DNA from: Phyllobacterium lublinensis
Lineage (GTDB): Bacteria > Pseudomonadota > Alphaproteobacteria > Rhizobiales > Rhizobiaceae
Assembly (NCBI RefSeq): GCF_020164435.1
Contig: NZ_JAIUDQ010000004.1
Coordinates: 248,001 to 312,000, forward strand
Direction: 5' to 3'
DNA length: 64,000 bases
The position numbers and the translations under genes were made by a program. The first letter of the stretch is position 1. Each line of letters starts with the position of its first letter. Under the pieces are notes generated by a model, which made no database searches, was not told where the DNA came from, and saw nothing but the letters and a program-made list of their open reading frames with translations. Of this stretch, positions 45,310-53,012 are shown in pieces.

Positions 45310-45384
45310 GCGCCCATCGTCTAGCGGTCAGGACGGCGCCCTCTCACGGCGCAAACAGGGGTTCGATTCCCCTTGGGCGTACCA
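45310..45384 (+). tRNA. tRNA-Glu (anticodon CUC)
   Basis: 75 nt with encoded CCA. Acceptor GCGCCCA pairs with TGGGCGT, the D-arm is CGTCTAGCGGTCAGGACG-like, the anticodon stem GCGCC/GGCGC encloses loop CTCTCAC (anticodon CTC), and the T-arm is CAGGGGTTCGATTCCCCTT. It reads GAG codons. The region to its right is accessory DNA, so its 3' end is a possible integration site. Confidence 0.95.
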
Positions 45385-45489
45385 ATAAAATCAACAACTT
45401 AGCTGGAAATTAAAACTTCTCGTCAAATATAGATCAAATAAACGCACTTGTACGAGTGTGAATATTGGCGAACGAATCCTTCTGAATAT

Positions 45490-46077
45490 TCAATTTCGGC
45501 TTTCCACAAAAATTGCAAAAAACTCCTCAAGGACTGTCGCGAATGCATTCGACATTCCTACCTGAAGGTCGTTGCCTCCCATTGTACTGGCTCCAATGAC
45601 GGATTTGTCCCACAGGCTTAATGTTCCAGAGCGAGGGACGCTCTCGGGTGTTCCTGCTTTGGCGCTCTTTTCGATTGCATCGGAATAAAAGGAGCCGGCA
45701 TCAAGCCTCATGAGAACCCCACGGGGATTGCCGACTTGAGTAGCTCGTATTGTAGCTTCCAACACAAGGGCATTATTCAGCTTAATAGCGGCCATGGTGA
45801 CGGAGAAGTAATCTTCGCTGCCCACATCGCGGAAGGGCACCTTAGCAGCCGCTGCTAAAAAACGTGCTTTGACTGCCGCATCGGAACACAACCGCTTTTG
45901 CAAGTAATCCTCGGGATTATCTGGAAGGCATCGGAAGACAATGCCACCCCAACCAGCAAACTGCTCACGATAGAACTTTTGCTCTTCCGTCAACGTTTGT
46001 GCAAATGACGGGAGAGTACCCATGACCAGGATCGTAACCAGTATGATCCTTTTGAAGCGCGCCCGAATTGCGGTCAA
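45490..46077 (-). CDS. Hypothetical secreted protein
   Basis: 195 residues starting at a TTG with AGGGGG seven bases upstream. A signal peptide (about 1-26, IILVTILVMGTLPSFAQ) is followed by a soluble domain with two cysteines (in FRCLPD and RLCSDAA), probably a disulfide in the periplasm. No family recognised. It is the first gene right of tRNA-Glu and points towards it. Divergent from the small lipoprotein gene at 46206. Confidence 0.65.
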   Translation of the reverse strand: MTAIRARFKRIILVTILVMGTLPSFAQTLTEEQKFYREQFAGWGGIVFRCLPDNPEDYLQKRLCSDAAVKARFLAAAAKVPFRDVGSEDYFSVTMAAIKLNNALVLEATIRATQVGNPRGVLMRLDAGSFYSDAIEKSAKAGTPESVPRSGTLSLWDKSVIGASTMGGNDLQVGMSNAFATVLEEFFAIFVESRN

Positions 46078-46205
46078 TTGCTTTCCCCCTGCCAGTTGGC
46101 GAGTTTGAATATAGCCGCGATTGCTGTTTGGCAGAATGATAGCGGCTGCTTTTTAACCAAAATCAGATAGGACAACGTAAGCCAAGAATTCCGAACGGAT
46201 ATTAC

Positions 46206-46484
46206 ATGAAAAAAAATTTATGCCTGCTCGTTGCCTTAACGCTAGGGGCATGTAGCGATAACAGCTTGGAAGGCCAGCAAACAAAATGGGAAACCTTCGT
46301 CCACGGCAACAGGTACGGGACCAGTGCGGATATCTGGCTGGTCAAACACAATGCCTTCGGCGTTCTGGAAAAGGTTGGCGTTATATTCGGTTTTATGGCC
46401 GACTATGACTTTTGCAGCCAAGTGGCAGATATGTACATGCAGCGATATCCGGCGGATCAATACTCTTGCATGATCGCGAACTGA
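46206..46484 (+). CDS. Small putative lipoprotein
   Basis: 92 residues. MKKNLCLLVALTLGAC gives a lipobox with Cys16 as the acylation site. The mature part has DIWLVKHNAFGVLEKVGVIFGF and two more cysteines (DFCSQV, YSCMIAN) that could form a disulfide. No family recognised. Upstream ribosome site is weak (ACGGAT). It stands alone, with 518 bp of apparently non-coding sequence after it. Confidence 0.6.
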   Translation: MKKNLCLLVALTLGACSDNSLEGQQTKWETFVHGNRYGTSADIWLVKHNAFGVLEKVGVIFGFMADYDFCSQVADMYMQRYPADQYSCMIAN

Positions 46485-47002
46485 CATTGAGCTGATCGGC
46501 CACCGATCCTGTTTTTCATTCTGGCGACGTGCCGGCAATGAAAATATCGTCTCCGGTTTTGGGAACAACCATCTTGCTCGAAACTGGCTCCCGTGGGTTT
46601 TTACGTCCAAATCTACTGCCATTTTGATGGCATCGCCGCGAGCGATCCGATATAAGCGCGGACTCCTTTGATGACGCCTCCTAGCAGTTTGTCGTAGGGA
46701 AAATAACGACGGACCGCCAAGAGACCTCGCGGCAAAAGTCTACAGGATTGAGGAAATCCGCGATGCTCGTGGTGACCCTCATTGCCGCCCTGAGATTCGG
46801 CGCTTCTATCACGCCTAAACGTGAAAGCCGATCCGCTAAAGGAAGCGCCTGCATTACACAGGAATAAAAGATTCCAGTGCAAATTCTCAAGAATTGGCGA
46901 CCTGATCGCTTTTAACATCACACTGTGCATTGACATTACTTCGGGATTCTAAAATCCATGTTTGTGCGCGTAAGAAGTGCAGTGATTCCTTTTGGGGGCA
47001 GA
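46485..47002. other. Spacer with no convincing gene
   Basis: Short overlapping frames exist on the minus strand around 46613-46936, one of which (46681-46890, with NLRAAMRVTTSIADFLNPVDF) has protein-like composition and could be a decayed gene broken by a frameshift. Neither frame has a good ribosome site. The right end should hold the promoter of the 47003 gene. Nothing else is recognised. Confidence 0.5.
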
Positions 47003-48136
47003 ATGACAGTTATTATTGATCCGGAAATCCGCATTTTACCGGACGACCATAAAGTCTTCGTTCTGCACCCGGGCGACAACAAGCGATTTTATAAAGATTT
47101 CGTGGACACGAAGTCCGTATTTCTTGATTTGCCTGGAATATCATTTGCTGAACCTCCGAAGATGGACGACGAGGCGATCAGGAACGCGCTCAGGATGGCT
47201 CGTCGGATATCAATTTGGAAGCGGCGCGGTTCAGTTGCAAAAGATAAGCCCAGTCGGGATCCCAACGATTATGCAGTAGCAAATCCCGGCTCTAAGGCCC
47301 CCAAATTCGTCCATGAGGTCCATGAACTTTATTCTGAAGCGCGGCGTGGAGACCTCATCGTGGTTCCAGGTAAGGGCTACGAGTCCACAGTTTATTTAGG
47401 AGAATTCGTCAACGATTTTGATCCTAACTTCACCGTGGAGTCGTTGAGATATTCAGGTGAAAAGATAGCCGCCCGAAAAGTCGCGTGGCTTCCTGTCAAT
47501 ATGGCAAAAAGTCAATTCAACCGACGCTTGATCCGACTGATGCAGAACCGCCAAGCGATAATAAAGATATCGCAGCAAACTGACAGACGTGAAATCTATA
47601 ACTTTGCTTACGGCGATTATATATGGAAAGAGGCCTCCGGAAATCTTATCAAGGTAACGAAGGATGAGATCGACTTAAACGATCTAAACAAAGCTGTCGA
47701 TCTTACAAACTATTTTGCCTCGCAGTATTTGGCCTTAAAAAAGGGGGAATTAGAGCAATTCCTCACATTGGAATTCCACGACGCCATTGATAAATATTAC
47801 GACAAGAAATATTTCGGCGGCGTGAACGTAGAAATTCACTCGCCTGGTTATTTTGGCCGCGTCATGAAGCACGCAATCATGGCAAGCTATGTATCTGCAA
47901 TGCTGGCTCTTTCTGGGGCGGGTATCACAGCACAAGAAGCTTTGGACGTCCAAGTAAAGAATTCTGCAAACCCAGTCGTTTCGATCTGCGACGCCGAGCT
48001 TGAAAAAGACATTCGCGAAACGATGGAGATGTATGCCAATATTCATCTTTGGGAAGAAGACATCTGCCCTAAGCGCGAGGCTACCAAAGAAACTGTCGGT
48101 CTAAAGACGGAAGTAACCGTAAAAAAAGAGGATTGA
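47003..48136 (+). CDS. Protein of unknown function, first gene of a two-gene module
   Basis: 377 residues from ATG 47003, with GGGGG five bases upstream (an in-frame ATG at 46958 lacks this). Charged and Lys/Asp-rich, no signal peptide. A central segment EARRGDLIVVPGKGYESTVYLGEF (about 111-134) looks like the short beta-barrel found at the N terminus of some Mrr-type and modification-reading proteins; this is a weak resemblance. The C-terminal half is mixed helical, with a fairly hydrophobic segment MASYVSAMLALSGAGITAQEAL near 293-314. A membrane protein gene follows after 83 bp. AT content is higher than in the core genes, consistent with transfer. I cannot assign a function. Confidence 0.75.
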   Translation: MTVIIDPEIRILPDDHKVFVLHPGDNKRFYKDFVDTKSVFLDLPGISFAEPPKMDDEAIRNALRMARRISIWKRRGSVAKDKPSRDPNDYAVANPGSKAPKFVHEVHELYSEARRGDLIVVPGKGYESTVYLGEFVNDFDPNFTVESLRYSGEKIAARKVAWLPVNMAKSQFNRRLIRLMQNRQAIIKISQQTDRREIYNFAYGDYIWKEASGNLIKVTKDEIDLNDLNKAVDLTNYFASQYLALKKGELEQFLTLEFHDAIDKYYDKKYFGGVNVEIHSPGYFGRVMKHAIMASYVSAMLALSGAGITAQEALDVQVKNSANPVVSICDAELEKDIRETMEMYANIHLWEEDICPKREATKETVGLKTEVTVKKED

Positions 48137-48219
48137 GAATTATCGTGATATTGGCGCGATAACCCTATATGATTGGTGGGTAACCGACCTCGAATTATTG
48201 GTCAGGGATTATTCTGAGC

Positions 48220-48747
48220 ATGTGGAACACCTTCAAAGCCTTTTTGCAGAAGCACATTCTGGGAACCGTAGTTTCGACGACGGTGCTCGGCTTGATGTCG
48301 GGCGGCGGGGCTACATATTGGGCGCTCTATGAAGCTCAAGTAAATCGCGTGGCAGAAATGCGCGTGAAAGAATTTCAATCCTTGGGCGATGAAACGCAGA
48401 AATTTAAAGAGTTGCTGAGCAGCTTCACCGAGGACGTTGATGCATCGGGGACCATTAATCCTGACAAGAGGAAAGACCTCTCGTCCACGCTCGTCAGGAT
48501 GTACAACGTATACGGCGCTTTCACAGTGAACTTACCCAAAGAAAAAGAGCAGCCTGTCAAAACATTGCAAACTTCCATCAATGAAGTGAAGAAGCAAGTT
48601 CAGACGATGAAAACCAAACAAGACCTGGATCCATTGGGTTTGGCTTTGGTTGATATGTTCCAAAATTTAAAGACTGTACAGCCTCTGCTCGAAGAAGCAG
48701 TTGGCAAACCTACAAGTTCTCCGAACCTTGATGAAACCAAGGTGTAA
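48220..48747 (+). CDS. Single-pass membrane protein, second gene of the module
   Basis: 175 residues. A short basic N terminus is followed by one membrane helix (about 13-36, LGTVVSTTVLGLMSGGGATYWALY, Gly-rich) and about 135 residues of mostly helical, Lys/Glu/Gln-rich sequence such as RVKEFQSLGDETQKFKELLSSF and TSINEVKKQVQTMKTKQDL. No family recognised. It shares strand and base composition with the gene upstream and has no obvious promoter between, so the two probably act together. Confidence 0.65.
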   Translation: MWNTFKAFLQKHILGTVVSTTVLGLMSGGGATYWALYEAQVNRVAEMRVKEFQSLGDETQKFKELLSSFTEDVDASGTINPDKRKDLSSTLVRMYNVYGAFTVNLPKEKEQPVKTLQTSINEVKKQVQTMKTKQDLDPLGLALVDMFQNLKTVQPLLEEAVGKPTSSPNLDETKV

Positions 48748-48932
48748 CAGCTATTGCATTTTTACGGCTGCGGACCGAAGTCTGATTTTATGCCACTCCT
48801 ATAGCTATTGAACCCCGATTCTTTTTCATCGCGACTGTGCTACACAGCTAAAATAGCGTTGTGCCGACAGGGGGCGATTTTGGGGAAAGTCCTGGTCCCA
48901 AACCAGATGCGCTGCCAGACTGCGCTGCGGGC

Positions 48933-49014
48933 TGGGACGCCCTAGGGGACTCGAACTCCCTAGGTCTCCCGCTAGAACCTAAATCTGGTGCGTCTACCAT
49001 TTTCGCCGCGACCC
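48933..49014 (-). tRNA. Degenerate tRNA-Leu(UAG)-like sequence
   Basis: Read on the minus strand it follows tRNA-Leu: GGGTCGCGGCGAAAATGG, TAGACGCACCAGATTTAGG with anticodon loop TTTAGGT (anticodon TAG), a short variable arm and a T-loop GTTCGAGTCCCC. There are mismatches in the acceptor (T-T), anticodon (C-A) and T stems (A-C), one extra or missing base near position 8-9, and no encoded CCA. It is either a phage- or island-borne tRNA or a decayed copy left by an integration event. Confidence 0.55.
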
Positions 49015-49052
49015 GCTGATTAAGGGTCAGCGGCTCAGCCTGAGCCAGCGCC

Positions 49053-49103
49053 TACGCTAGCAGCGTATTTCTTGTTGTAACTACGCTGACTGCGTATTAC
49101 AAT
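49053..49103 (+). promoter_or_regulatory. Promoter with two operator-like palindromes
   Basis: Two copies of TACGC-N5-GCGTA at 49053-49067 and 49082-49096, centres 29 bp apart. The second lies exactly in the 17-base spacer of a sigma-70 promoter, TTGTAA (49075-49080) and TACAAT (49098-49103), 36 bp before the small HTH gene. The layout is that of a repressor-controlled, probably autoregulated, promoter. Confidence 0.65.
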
Positions 49104-49139
49104 AGGGCGTCAACTCAAGGTCTGAGGGAGGGAACCCCA

Positions 49140-49415
49140 ATGAACAACTCACACAAAACGCCTTTCGAACAAGAAATGGACGCCTTGCATTCGAAGTGCG
49201 GCCATCCCCAATTCGTCACCGAAACACTAAAACAATTCCGCAAGGATCATAATCTCACGGTCAAATGGGCCGCGTGGTACTTGGGTGTCCCGGCCCGCAC
49301 GCTTGAAGGCGTCGAACAAGGTCGGGAATTTCCCTATCCCGCGCTATTGGTCAAGCTGATCAAGATGTACCCCGCACCGGCCTCGTCTAGTGACGCCTCA
49401 CCAAATGTGGCCTAG
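49140..49415 (+). CDS. Small putative helix-turn-helix DNA-binding protein
   Basis: 91 residues. FRKDHNLTVKWAAWYLGVPARTLEGVEQGREFPYPALLVKLIKMY (about 33-78) has the layout of a Cro/XRE helix-turn-helix: a first helix, the WAAWYLGV turn helix and the ARTLEGVEQG recognition helix. GAGGGAGGG lies just before the ATG. It is the likely product controlled by, and binding to, the paired palindromes upstream. It may regulate part of the accessory region. The family call is by pattern; a decisive test would be a profile search. Confidence 0.65.
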   Translation: MNNSHKTPFEQEMDALHSKCGHPQFVTETLKQFRKDHNLTVKWAAWYLGVPARTLEGVEQGREFPYPALLVKLIKMYPAPASSSDASPNVA

Positions 49416-49477
49416 GACGCACCGCAACTAATTCACTTCACGGTCGGCTTGGCCACGTTAAGCCGCACGTGCGCTGA

Positions 49478-49591
49478 GCCTTCGGTCCGGGTCGGCGCTA
49501 TCGCAAGCGAAACTGGATCAACGCCTATCTGGTCAACTACGGCCCCGGCACGACGATCGCTTCGCCGCCGCAATATCTCGTCGTCCCCTGA
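49478..49591 (+). pseudogene. 3' remnant of a gene
   Basis: A 37-codon open stretch reading AFGPGRRYRKRNWINAYLV then NYGPGTTIASPPQYLVVP and a stop, with a stop codon immediately upstream and no start codon. The composition is that of a real protein C terminus, so this looks like the tail of a gene truncated by rearrangement. Parent family not recognised. Confidence 0.4.
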
Positions 49592-49616
49592 TCACCCCCA
49601 GGCAACCGGTCTCCAA

Positions 49617-49970
49617 TTACGGCTCTATAACACCCTCGCCTTCCATCCCCACTATGTTTGCGTCCTCGTCCTGCTCATCCAGCAACGGATTTGGCTTAGA
49701 AACCGGCCCCTCTGGTTGTTGGGGTGAACGACTCGGATCAGCAGTCAGATTCGAATTATCGGCGACTGGATATGCGGGCAACTCATATGCGGGACTTGTT
49801 TTAAGCTTCGCCTCTGCATGGTCGATGAGTTGTTGATCGGTCATCCCATTAGAATCTTCGTCTGACACTTCTACCCAGGCCTGCTGACCATCTTCATAAA
49901 CAAACTGCACGGTTCGCCCGCCTGTTCCCTCAGCTACTCGTGGGATTATGTTTTGTTCAACAACCCGCAT
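49617..49970 (-). CDS. Hypothetical protein
   Basis: 117 residues with GAGGAGACC just before the ATG. The N-terminal half (RTVQFVYEDGQQAWVEVSDEDSNGMTDQQLIDHAEAKL) looks folded; the C-terminal half is Pro/Asp/Glu-rich and probably disordered. Acidic overall. It lies 25 bp downstream of the 49996 gene and may be cotranscribed with it. No family recognised. Confidence 0.6.
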   Translation of the reverse strand: MRVVEQNIIPRVAEGTGGRTVQFVYEDGQQAWVEVSDEDSNGMTDQQLIDHAEAKLKTSPAYELPAYPVADNSNLTADPSRSPQQPEGPVSKPNPLLDEQDEDANIVGMEGEGVIEP

Positions 49971-49995
49971 ATCCGGTCTCCTCGATTATACCGGC

Positions 49996-50310
49996 TTAAC
50001 CAATGCGATCGGCGTTGGTTCCCAGAGGAAGCAACTTGATTTCGGCTACCTCTGGGGCATCATGACTCCGTGATGGCTCTGCATCCGACATTGGGAAGCA
50101 AAACCGGTCGGTCAACAATCTCGCCACAACATTCGCCGACCAGCTAATATCGTCGGGTGGGTGAAACGGTGAAATTTCCAAAAGGTTTGCGATGTCCCGA
50201 GGCGTTAGTTTCGGATTCTTTGACTTCAAACTAGTGACGTAATCGGCAACCCTGATAGCAGGGTCGCGCATGTCCTTTTTCGGCCTGTACCTTTTCCGGG
50301 GCTGGTTCAT
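49996..50310 (-). CDS. Hypothetical protein
   Basis: 104 residues with a strongly basic start (RKRYRPKK). KNPKLTPRDIANLLEISPFHPPDDISWSANVVARLLTDRF (about 32-70) could form a helix-turn-helix of the type that reads DNA, with a variable tail. It is the first of two minus-strand genes. Function unknown. Confidence 0.5.
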   Translation of the reverse strand: MNQPRKRYRPKKDMRDPAIRVADYVTSLKSKNPKLTPRDIANLLEISPFHPPDDISWSANVVARLLTDRFCFPMSDAEPSRSHDAPEVAEIKLLPLGTNADRIG

Positions 50311-50489
50311 TACCGTCCAGTCGTGATGAGCAATACTGATTCGGAGGTTAGTAGAGTTGCCAGGTGGATCAACTCATTTTCATGCGTTCAATGCTGTCGG
50401 CCAAAACGACGCTAAGAAGTTTTAACGAAAAGATGTCTGAACGCAGTCGTATTTTTGAAACGAATTAAAGTCTCCGGAGTTTGAAAGCC

Positions 50490-50819
50490 ATGGAAATTAC
50501 ATGGCACAGAACTCGTGTGGGGCTGATAGAGCAGTCGCAGGATTTTACCGCAAGGAACCGTACCGGCATCGATGTCGGACGAGTCTACCTCATCGACGGT
50601 GGTCCGGACGATCAACGTTGGTACTGGACCTTTATCCTCGGGCATTCGCAATTTCGCATGAGTAGAGTCAGCGGAGTTCAACGCTCACGGGCGAATGCGT
50701 ACGAGCAGGTCGCCAAGGCCTATCAACTATATCTCGAAACTCCCGGCAGCGAGGGCGGTGGATTGAGTCGTATACCAGTCAGAAAGACCGCAAACAGCGA
50801 CGGCACGCCACGCCGATAA
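50490..50819 (+). CDS. Hypothetical protein
   Basis: 109 residues from ATG 50490 (a TTG at 50481 is possible). VGRVYLIDGGPDDQRWYWTF and SRANAYEQVAKAYQLYLE (about 27-88) resemble small conserved proteins common in rhizobial accessory DNA; no function is known to me. Trp-rich centre, basic tail. A competing minus-strand frame at 50412-50681 has poorer composition and was not chosen. Confidence 0.6.
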   Translation: MEITWHRTRVGLIEQSQDFTARNRTGIDVGRVYLIDGGPDDQRWYWTFILGHSQFRMSRVSGVQRSRANAYEQVAKAYQLYLETPGSEGGGLSRIPVRKTANSDGTPRR

Positions 50820-50994
50820 TGTCGCTCCGGGACAACCGAGACGATTTTTGGTTGCCAGGAGAGCTTGGAGGTTGATTTTCTGGCCCGCGCCGGGCCGGCC
50901 ATGCTGGAATAGCAACAGAAGTTGAAACCACTTTTCATTCGATAATCTATCGTGTTTTCTTGGCGCAATGCGAGGGATACGGACTGAGGGAATT

Positions 50995-51318
50995 ATGACT
51001 ATCGATTGGATCACCACACTGCAGGAACAAGCGGATTTTGCTACACGGATCGCAGAAGACGTGAAACAGACGCTCAAATTGCCAGATCTGACAGCGACCC
51101 AGGCAGCCCGACTCTATCGTGTCGTGGAGGAAGGCGCTCAAACCTTTGATCGTATTATCGATGAAATGGAACAATACGACGTGGAAGCCAGCATGACCGA
51201 AGCAGCCGAGACGATCGCTGATATGTGGACCAATCTCTCAATCGCTACCGCAAACAGGTTGCGTGCTTTACAGGGTCTGGAGCCCATTGAATTCCCATCC
51301 GACGATGACCACTCCTGA
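50995..51318 (+). CDS. Hypothetical protein
   Basis: 107 residues from ATG 50995, with GAGGG at a good distance. All-helical composition, Ala/Glu/Gln-rich (TATQAARLYRVVEEGAQTFDRIIDEMEQYDVEASM), acidic C terminus. Its stop touches the end of the convergent zinc-ribbon gene at 51319. No family recognised. Confidence 0.6.
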   Translation: MTIDWITTLQEQADFATRIAEDVKQTLKLPDLTATQAARLYRVVEEGAQTFDRIIDEMEQYDVEASMTEAAETIADMWTNLSIATANRLRALQGLEPIEFPSDDDHS

Positions 51319-51567
51319 TCACATATGCCCAAACCCTTCGGTACTCTTGGCCGATAGAATTAGGCTGATGTTCTTCGACTTGCATTTCGAGCAACGGAGC
51401 TTGGGAACAAGATCGTTACGCATACTGCTGTGATCGCGACCTAGTTTGCTGGCCAGGTATTCAAGATCCAGTTTTGCAGTGTGGCGGCACTTCGGATTGT
51501 TGCAGCAGGCGCGAAGCATATGATCGGTGTCGATCAATGCGCCCAGGGTGCTGAGGGACATCGACAT
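51319..51567 (-). CDS. Zinc-ribbon-like small protein
   Basis: 82 residues. Two cysteine pairs, CCNNPKC near 21-27 and LRCSKCKSK near 58-66, with a central helix LDLEYLASKLGRDHSSM, form a likely four-Cys zinc site. The gene follows a second zinc-ribbon gene by two bases, so they are an operon. Such pairs recur in rhizobial accessory DNA; role unknown. Confidence 0.65.
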   Translation of the reverse strand: MSMSLSTLGALIDTDHMLRACCNNPKCRHTAKLDLEYLASKLGRDHSSMRNDLVPKLRCSKCKSKNISLILSAKSTEGFGHM

Positions 51568-51569
51568 CG

Positions 51570-51827
51570 CTAAAACCGCGTTGGGCGCCAGATAACGCGA
51601 TTGGTGTGAACCCGGTCACGGTCATCCTCGAAAGGCATCACCTCGCAATCAACGACATTGCATTCCTTGCAGCGGAATTTCAGGCTTTTGAATGTCCTGC
51701 CGTGGCCGTTGACAGTCGCGAGATCGCTGGCAATGAAAAAGCCTACCTTCTCGCATTTGCGGCACGTTACCCGTACGAGCATCCCGTGTCGCGCTGCTTC
51801 TCCTAGAGTCTTCAGTGTTCGAGTCAT
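51570..51827 (-). CDS. Zinc-ribbon-like small protein
   Basis: 85 residues from ATG 51827 (a TTG 36 bases upstream is the alternative start). CRKCEKVGFFIASDL near 22 and KFRCKECNVVDCEV near 50-63 provide two CxxC knuckles. The N terminus MTRTLKTLGEAARHGM is helical. It overlaps in design with the downstream gene, suggesting duplication and divergence or a heteromeric partner. Function unknown. Confidence 0.65.
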   Translation of the reverse strand: MTRTLKTLGEAARHGMLVRVTCRKCEKVGFFIASDLATVNGHGRTFKSLKFRCKECNVVDCEVMPFEDDRDRVHTNRVIWRPTRF

Positions 51828-52057
51828 GGAGAACAAAATGAGAACATATTCCCATTTCGTCAAGGACGAAGATGCTTGATCGGTAACCTTTGCGGAGCGA
51901 AGCTTTGGGCCGGCGGCGGGGTTAGATGGCTTTGACGAAACTTTGACGGAATTCGAATTAGCTCAGATTCGCAGATGATCTAGGGCTCGAAGCGCTTGGA
52001 ATCTCATGATGAAATAACTGCATGCCAGCGCTGTCTGGCGGCACAACGGAGAAGAGA

Positions 52058-52288
52058 ATGAACATTGACGACAAGATCGCCATGTTGAAACAGGTCCGCT
52101 GGCGCGAGGCTCAGTTAGCCACAGGTGGCGAACAAGATGCATCGACCAGCAGACTGATACGCACACAACAAGCCATCGACGCATTGGTGGCCGCCAAGGC
52201 TTCCGGGATTCCAGAGCAGCAGTGGAATGTCGACGTGGATGGTATTTTACTTGACCCGAACCATGACTGGTACGAACGCGAAGGTTAA
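52058..52288 (+). CDS. Hypothetical protein
   Basis: 76 residues from ATG 52058, preceded by GGAGAAGAG. Helical first half (DDKIAMLKQVRWREAQLATGG) and an acidic end with DVDGILLDPNHDWYEREG. No family recognised. It stands alone between two long spacers. Confidence 0.5.
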   Translation: MNIDDKIAMLKQVRWREAQLATGGEQDASTSRLIRTQQAIDALVAAKASGIPEQQWNVDVDGILLDPNHDWYEREG

Positions 52289-52830
52289 CGGGAGAAGCCG
52301 CCAAGACGTTGGGAAAAGAGCAGGAAGTAAGTAAATCGACCTCCTTACTTTGACTTGAAATTGGTGTTTTCATTTTCCCGCCTGGTGCCGACGAACTAGG
52401 CAAGGGGCCTGGGGCTCCAACTTTGCTTCACATTGTTTAGCGCCAGGCCTCACTTTTTTTGGAACCATCCTCTAACTAGCGCGTTTTGTTATTGCCGAGA
52501 CAACATTGGACCAGTTCCAAAGAAGTCTCGACAGGGCTCAGTTTTTTCACGATGAAAATCGTGTCAATCTGGGCCCGCTTTTTTGCGGCCGAACGCCTTC
52601 AAACCTCGATTCGTCCACTGGCGGATTGACAGTGGTTTCCAGCAGTATTTCTATAACTCTCACACACCGAGCGTTTGGAGACCCAGCGCTTGATGACGCC
52701 GTAACCTCCCGCGCCCTGATGGGAGGAATATCGATTGTGGCTGAATCCGTCACTCAATCGTGATGGAATAAAACCGAGCGCAATGTTGTTGACCGCAATG
52801 CATAGGAACCCATGAAAAGGAGACAACCTT
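52289..52830. other. Spacer with no convincing gene
   Basis: 542 bp. Overlapping short frames on both strands (52506-52763 plus, 52547-52753 minus) lack ribosome sites and protein-like composition. The last 30 bases carry the ribosome site of the small lipoprotein gene. No hairpin terminator with a U-tract was evident. Confidence 0.5.
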
Positions 52831-52998
52831 ATGCGCAGTCACATCACAATCGCAGTCTTGCTCGTGACCCTAATCGGTGCCGCCGGATGCGCGACCAGTC
52901 ATGGAGCGCAGCATTCCCCGGCACAGACTACAAACGGTGGCAGCAGTAGCCCTGGCGGTACCGGAGGCACGGGCGGCGGCACGGGCGGCGGCTATTAA
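52831..52998 (+). CDS. Very small lipoprotein with glycine-rich tail
   Basis: 55 residues. Signal ITIAVLLVTLIGAAGC gives a lipobox with Cys20. The mature peptide is 36 residues, Ser/Thr-rich and then almost only Gly and Thr (GGTGGTGGGTGGG), ending in Tyr. AAGGAG lies eight bases before the ATG, so translation is well supported despite the size. Probably an outer or inner membrane-anchored peptide; function unknown. It converges with the Sel1-repeat gene, 14 bp apart. Confidence 0.7.
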   Translation: MRSHITIAVLLVTLIGAAGCATSHGAQHSPAQTTNGGSSSPGGTGGTGGGTGGGY

Positions 52999-53012
52999 GG
53001 CGTTGAACGGTC

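Noticed and set aside
50412..50681. Minus-strand frame opposite the 50490-50819 gene
   Set aside because: The plus-strand protein has more protein-like composition (Trp and aromatic residues in a conserved-looking core); only one of the two can be real.
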